A model generated the notes under the pieces. The model searched no databases. It was not told the origin of the DNA and worked only from the letters and a program-made list of their open reading frames with translations. 64,000 nt of DNA from Acanthornis magna. Its lineage: Eukaryota > Chordata > Aves > Passeriformes > Acanthizidae. Each line of letters starts with the position of its first letter. Position 1 is the first letter of the stretch. Made by a program: the position numbers and the translations under genes. Of the stretch, positions 62,958-64,000 are shown in pieces. Location of the stretch: positions 17,946,501 to 18,010,500 of the forward strand of contig JAWUZG010000051.1 in the NCBI GenBank assembly GCA_036785705.1. The letters are read 5' to 3'.

Positions 62958-64000
62958 GAAGAAACTCATGACTGTGACCTGAGAAACCTCCAGTACTGGG
63001 AGAAATGGATTGCAAAATACTAACTGGTGTAAGGGGAACGGAGAAGAGAGGCAGAGTCCCTGAACTGTCCCTTTGAATGGTGAGTCTGATTTACAGAATT
63101 CTGACCATCGAAAGACTGCCTATAATACAAGAGGCACATTAATCTGTCTCAGTTGGTATTTGGTTCCCTGATGTCCTGATTCTCATCTTTGATTCAACAT
63201 TCCAGTTTCCCCTCTGCCTTTAGAAGGCACAGTGCATGTCTTAAAAAATTAAACCTTGCCAAAATTGCCACATATTGAGAGTACTGGAAAATAAGGCTGA
63301 AAGGAATTTATCTAGCCCCAATCATTCTCTGCTCCACAGGAAGACTGATCATAGTTGTGCTGTTGGTGAAATGTTTATTGTAACCTAGTTTAAAAACCAA
63401 GCAATAAATGAGGAAGATTCTGCAGTCCTATGGAATTTTATTTTATGAAGGTAAAAAGCATCCTTACTGTCAGCCAGTGATCAGCCTCATAGGCTGAGAG
63501 CCCAACTGCTTTTTTTGCTATTTAAAGGTCAACATATATATATATACCTTAGAAATGCCATGATAACAAAGAGTAGTGTTATATATGGAAATTTCCTAAA
63601 TCTCAAGGTAGGAAAAAAAAAAAGGTTTGAATCACCAACAGTTAAAATTCTTTTTGCAAGTGGGAAATACAAAATATATGTTTCTGACTTAGTGGTTAAG
63701 AGTTGTTAGTTTCATCCACCTTTTCAGTTCTCTAGACAAATGGCTCTAAAACTTTGATTGCACATCCCTATCAGAAAAAACATCTTGAGCTTGCACCCCA
63801 ATAAATACTTTTTACAAGTTACATGTGTGTGTTACTACATACATTGTAAAACTTGCATAAACCCAAGAAGTTAAAAAAGGATGAGATGAAGACTATTTTT
63901 GAAACATATACTTAACTGTGTTTATTAATGGTGAAAAAAATATTTTCAGTCTGCAGCCTTATGGATTGTCTTGCAAAGCTCCCTGGGGATCGTGGGCTCC

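Larger units (their letters stand above)
58811..64000 (+). other. Downstream sequence: distal 3' UTR or intergenic, no gene recognised
   Basis: AT-rich unique sequence with a 25-T run (59118-59142), a small tandem repeat (59975-60007), a (GCA)5 run (62943-62957), a TA run (63534-63547) and AATAAA hexamers at 62926, 63403 and 63800. The short frames look random. RIMKLB transcripts in other vertebrates can have long 3' UTRs, so part of this may be transcribed. Confidence 0.5.

Noticed and set aside
1..64000. A bacterial RimK (ribosomal protein S6 modification) reading, operons, CRISPR arrays, tRNA or rRNA genes, or a complete endogenous retrovirus
   Set aside because: The RimK-like gene is split by five introns with standard spliceosomal sites and matches chordate RIMKLB. 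No CRISPR-type repeat array, tRNA or rRNA signature, or retroviral gene was seen.

Overview
This is vertebrate nuclear DNA, most likely from a bird. Two things point that way. The dispersed repeats are CR1-type LINE 3' ends, seen six times in both orientations, the typical avian (and more broadly sauropsid) retroposon. The one clearly readable gene is a chordate RIMKLB with 386 codons and high identity to the mammalian protein. I cannot name the species. No prokaryotic gene, phage, CRISPR array or complete retrovirus is visible.

Layout. Positions 1-15,700 are upstream sequence with simple repeats, purine- and pyrimidine-rich tracts and several GC-rich patches (about 4.45-4.85, 10.55-10.7 and 12.1-12.8 kb). 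No complete gene is recognisable there. One minus-strand reading frame (8456-8667) resembles the C-terminal half of a Reeler domain, and one short well-spliced exon candidate lies at 827-874. Positions 15,735-16,843 hold two CR1 fragments that end almost at the edge of a large CpG island (16,860-17,800). The island contains an uninterrupted 16-unit GGC tract, G-quadruplex motifs and two good splice donors, and is the probable RIMKLB promoter and noncoding first exon.

RIMKLB runs on the plus strand from this island to about 58.8 kb. The coding exons are 25256-25430, 49346-49576, 51528-51614, 54537-54740 and 56174-56637. They join to exactly 386 codons plus TGA. All four coding introns are phase 1 and each splits a glycine codon. 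Intron 2 (23.9 kb) carries most of the gene length, four CR1 insertions and a near-perfect 19-bp-arm hairpin at 32961-33012 that has the size of a microRNA precursor. The 3' UTR reaches at least a canonical poly(A) signal at 58788, with possible distal signals near 62.9-63.8 kb. The remainder to 64 kb shows no gene.

The gene product is a cytosolic ATP-grasp ligase expected to join glutamate to citrate or N-acetylaspartate. Everything else seen is regulatory, repeat or unassigned sequence around that one gene.
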